Positions 7,178 to 9,518 of a DNA stretch of 9,518 bases are shown one piece after another. Location: contig JAQTWR010000076.1 of NCBI GenBank assembly GCA_028689195.1, forward strand, positions 1 through 9,518, given 5' to 3'. Position 1 is the first letter of the stretch; each line of letters opens with the position of its first letter. A model generated the notes under the pieces. It had not been told where the DNA came from. It made no database searches and worked only from the letters and a program-made list of their open reading frames with translations. Source of the stretch: Anaerolineales bacterium (GTDB lineage: Bacteria; Chloroflexota; Anaerolineae; Anaerolineales; Villigracilaceae). The position numbers were made by a program, and so were the translations under genes.

Positions 7178-7818
7178 ATGGAAGGAATCCTGTCGGGCGT
7201 ATTGCGGGTTTTCGATCTCGTAAAATTCCAGCGTGGCGCGAGGGTCAGCGCCCTCTGGCGTTTTTCATAAAGCAATACGCACAAATGCGTTTTTTCAAAG
7301 ACCTCGCGCAAGGTGGCTAGCACCGCGTTCATTGTTTTTTCGAGGTTCAAACTTGCGCCGACGGCTTCGGCAATATCCGTAGCGACCTTGAATTGCCGTC
7401 TTTGGCGCGCTTCTTCCCACCTGACTTTTCTTGTGCGCGCCAAATCCTTTAGCACAAAAGCCATCTCTTTTGGGTCGGATATTTTCGGCAGATACCGTGA
7501 TGCGCCTTCTTCGTATGCGCGTATGCCGTCTTCCGGGTTTTCAAATCCCGTCAAGATTATGAAGTCTGCGTCCGCATTGATTTCCCGCAGTTTTTTCATG
7601 GTTTGTATGCCGTCCAGTTCCGCGCCCAGTCTTTGGTCAATCAAGAAAATTGTGTAGGGCTTTTGCTTGTCGGCGGCGCGCTGCGCGAGTTTGAACGCTT
7701 CCTGCGGCGTCGAGGCGACGTCAATCAATTCTTTCTCGTAATCTTCGAGTCCGTTGATGCTGCGCTTCAATATCTCTGCGACCCGTAACTCGTCGTCTAA
7801 AATCAATAATCGATTCAT
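7093..7818 (-). CDS. Histidine kinase 2, N-terminal part: receiver and start of GAF domain (frame broken)
   Basis: Starting at the ATG at 7818, residues 1-125 form a complete receiver domain: Asp8, Asp9 and Glu10 in 'LILDDE', phospho-acceptor Asp61 in 'LIDQRL', Thr90 in 'IILTG' and Lys112 in 'LPK'. A helical linker ('RWEEARQRRQF') leads into a GAF domain ('SLNLEKTMNAVLATLREVFE', 'CVLLYEKRQRALTL'). Around residue 197 the sequence stops resembling GAF and becomes a Lys/Arg/Trp-rich run up to the stop at 7093. The missing GAF continuation and the kinase domains are found in another frame directly below, so this is the 5' half of one REC-GAF-histidine kinase gene. If the break is real, this product would be a free receiver with half a GAF domain. 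The start lies eight bases after the stop of kinase 1, with a poor ribosome site (GGGCAGAG), which fits translational coupling. Confidence 0.8.
   Translation of the reverse strand: MNRLLILDDELRVAEILKRSINGLEDYEKELIDVASTPQEAFKLAQRAADKQKPYTIFLIDQRLGAELDGIQTMKKLREINADADFIILTGFENPEDGIRAYEEGASRYLPKISDPKEMAFVLKDLARTRKVRWEEARQRRQFKVATDIAEAVGASLNLEKTMNAVLATLREVFEKTHLCVLLYEKRQRALTLAPRWNFTRSKTRNTPDRIPSIWTKEASRAAWQRKHWRQKKWNAKTSGT
7222..7240 (-). other. Probable -1 frameshift (one base missing) inside the kinase 2 GAF domain
   Basis: The upstream frame reads 'LTLAPRWNF' and then loses GAF character, while the frame one base behind reads 'LEFYEIENPQYARQDSF'. Adding one T to the T4 run (plus-strand A4 at 7222-7225) gives a continuous '...APRWNFYEIENPQ...'. 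The lost base could equally lie a few codons earlier, around 7235-7240. The cause could be a recent mutation or a sequencing/assembly error in a short homopolymer. Confidence 0.75.
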
Positions 7819-7826
7819 TCTCTGCC

Positions 7827-9518
7827 CTACGCGTAGATTGGAAATTCCAGCGCAAAAACGCTGCCGCTCAAAACGTGACTGTCAGCCACGTATATCCTGC
7901 CGTTCATATTTTCTATTAAATTGCGCGAAACATGCAGCCCAATTCCGCTGCCGTCCTTTCGGGTAGAAAACCCCATTTCGAATATTCTTTCCCATAGCGA
8001 GGCGTGGACGCCGGGTCCGTTATCGGAGACGAGGATGCGGCATATTACGGCGTCCTTGTCTCCGTCTATCAAGCCCATGTCCAAATCTATTTGGATATAT
8101 CCTTCGCCGTTTTTACGCCATTCCGAAACTTGTTGGACGGCGTTCAAGACAACGTTCAAAAATATCTGCTCCAAAACAACGGGCTGATTGCGAACCACCA
8201 CCAAATGGTCCGGGGCGTTGAATTGCAGCCTAACGCGCGCGCGTCTGCTTATTTCGCGCAAGAGCAGCAGCGTGTTGTCAATCATTTCATCCACCCGAAT
8301 CGTTTCCGTTGCTGCCTTCCTCACGATTTTTCCAAACGCCTTTGTGATGCCCACAATTTGACGGATGTCCTGCTCTATATTCAAAAGTTCGTTGTTCACG
8401 TCTGTATAATCGTTTTTGCCGGATTCTTCCGACAGCCGCGCAAGATTCTTTTTTACGGTGTCCGCCTCGAACAAAAGCGGACCCGCTAAATTATTCATTT
8501 CGTGAATCATCCCGCTGGCAAGATTCCCGATCAGCGCCGAGCGTTGGATCAGCGCGGATCTTTCCCTTAATTCGTTTTGATCTAACGCCGCGCCAATCGC
8601 CAGCGCGACGCCCTGCGCGTAAATCTGATATTCGCCGCCGAGTTGCTTCGAGCGTTTATCTAACGCAAAAAGCGCGTACTTGAGCGTCGTCTGCGCGGGG
8701 ACGGGAACTCCAAGGCAGGAAATCATCAAGGGACTGAATTCAAGCAAATATTGAAAACGTTTTCGTTCGCGTTCGCCAATCTCGTTGCTGACGACGATTT
8801 CGCCGTCCTCCGCCGCGTCGCGCACGGGACTGTAGATCAATTGCGCGACGGCATTTTTGTTGACAATTCCGTCGCCGACGCGTTCCGCGATATTTACCCT
8901 GCGATGAGCCGTATCGAGCGAAAATAAAAATACCTGCTCCGCGCCGAGATGTTTTTTGTACATCGCCAATAAAGCGTGGATGGTTTTTTTTGCGTTCAGG
9001 TTTGGAATCGAGAGGGACGGTTTTTCCTCCGCCTGCGGCGGGGCGGTTCGTTGATCCTGCTCGTATAAGAGGTACGCGGCTAGGTCTTCGGAAAGAATCG
9101 GTTTGTATAATAATTTCCCGCCGAGCGTTTGCAGTTCGTCGAGCGCGTCTTGCGTTTCATTGGCGCGCGCCCAATCTGTGGCGTTGACGACTTGAATTTG
9201 CGGATATTTTTGCAGGATAATTTTTGCAAGGTCTGTCCCGCTCATGTTGGGCAAACCAACGTCCACTATGGCAATGTCGGGCGTTATCTTTGCGAGAAAG
9301 GCGAGCGCGTCTTCGGCGTTATGAGCGACTTCTACGCTTTGTCCCAGTTCGCGCAGCCAGCCGCAGACCGCGCTCGATTGCGAAATCTCGTCCTCTACAA
9401 CCAGAATATGCCGGCGGGGAATATCCTCCGCCGAGATTTTCCCCGCCCCGCCTTCCGCGTCATCCTTGACCTTGGGGAGTCTCTTCGCGGCGGATAGATT
9501 CTCATCCGAAAGAAGCGG
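7827..9518 (-). CDS. REC-GAF-histidine kinase 1 (N-terminus beyond right edge)
   Basis: The frame is open to the right edge with no ATG, GTG or TTG above 9266, so the GTG at 9264-9266 is not a plausible start: it would cut the receiver domain just before its phospho-acceptor. Counting from the edge, at least 563 residues are present. Residues ~36-150 are a receiver: 'ILVVEDE' (Glu42, Asp43), phospho-acceptor Asp86 in 'IVDVGLP', Thr114 in 'VNATDW' and Lys139 in 'LYKPI'. A GAF-like sensor domain follows (~165-320; 'HALLAMYKKHLGAEQVFLFS', 'LGVPVPAQ'). Then comes the DHp helix with 'GMIHEMNNLAGPL' (His339, H-E-x-x-N box), and an ATPase domain with N box 'NVVLNAVQQV', G1 'SDNGPG', F box 'FEMGFSTR' and G2 'GSGIGL'. 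No membrane segment is visible, so it should be a cytosolic sensor. It is the first visible gene of the operon and shares architecture with kinase 2, although their DHp sequences differ clearly. Whether more domains precede the receiver cannot be seen. Confidence 0.92.
   Translation of the reverse strand, partial: PLLSDENLSAAKRLPKVKDDAEGGAGKISAEDIPRRHILVVEDEISQSSAVCGWLRELGQSVEVAHNAEDALAFLAKITPDIAIVDVGLPNMSGTDLAKIILQKYPQIQVVNATDWARANETQDALDELQTLGGKLLYKPILSEDLAAYLLYEQDQRTAPPQAEEKPSLSIPNLNAKKTIHALLAMYKKHLGAEQVFLFSLDTAHRRVNIAERVGDGIVNKNAVAQLIYSPVRDAAEDGEIVVSNEIGERERKRFQYLLEFSPLMISCLGVPVPAQTTLKYALFALDKRSKQLGGEYQIYAQGVALAIGAALDQNELRERSALIQRSALIGNLASGMIHEMNNLAGPLLFEADTVKKNLARLSEESGKNDYTDVNNELLNIEQDIRQIVGITKAFGKIVRKAATETIRVDEMIDNTLLLLREISRRARVRLQFNAPDHLVVVRNQPVVLEQIFLNVVLNAVQQVSEWRKNGEGYIQIDLDMGLIDGDKDAVICRILVSDNGPGVHASLWERIFEMGFSTRKDGSGIGLHVSRNLIENMNGRIYVADSHVLSGSVFALEFPIYA

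Overview
The window is densely coding and roughly balanced in G+C. It looks like bacterial chromosomal DNA carrying a signalling-rich accessory locus. Tandem kinases with an N-terminal receiver (REC) domain, STAND-type ATPases with TPR repeats, and a radical SAM/SPASM enzyme with an RRE-like N-terminus are common in large environmental genomes such as Chloroflexota (Anaerolineae). That taxonomic guess rests on style alone and is weak. I saw no rRNA, tRNA, CRISPR array, insertion sequence or integrase.

Layout. Two genes run rightward. Bases 3-2045 are the C-terminal part of a large STAND/NB-ARC-like regulator: end of the ATPase module, winged helix, then TPRs; its ATP-binding part lies left of the window. 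After 12 bases comes a radical SAM/SPASM peptide-modifying enzyme (2058-3485). From the other end, a tightly packed leftward operon reads, in transcription order: REC-GAF-histidine kinase 1 (9518 to 7827, N-terminus beyond the right edge); REC-GAF-histidine kinase 2 (7818 to 6206, split by a -1 frameshift near 7222-7240); a REC domain fused to an aminoglycoside-phosphotransferase/choline-kinase-like domain (6216 to 4570); and a small AAA+/STAND-like P-loop ATPase (4553 to 3474). Gaps in this operon are 8, -11 and 16 bases. There is no non-coding stretch longer than 16 bases, so no promoter or terminator can be placed inside the window.

The two transcription units meet head-on and overlap by 12 bases. 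The overlap is a perfect palindrome, so both proteins end in the same Leu-Leu-Gln-stop.

How the genes may work together (inference). The two kinases probably sense through GAF domains and pass phosphate among three intact receiver domains. The third receiver is joined to a small-molecule or protein kinase-like domain instead of a DNA-binding output, which then acts with the ATPase encoded next to it. The convergent STAND-TPR/radical SAM pair could be a second arm of the same locus, because multi-component NTPase and kinase sets are typical of predicted bacterial conflict or stress-signalling systems. No separate precursor peptide for the radical SAM enzyme is visible, but the enzyme carries an unusual Cys-Ala-Cys-containing N-terminal extension.
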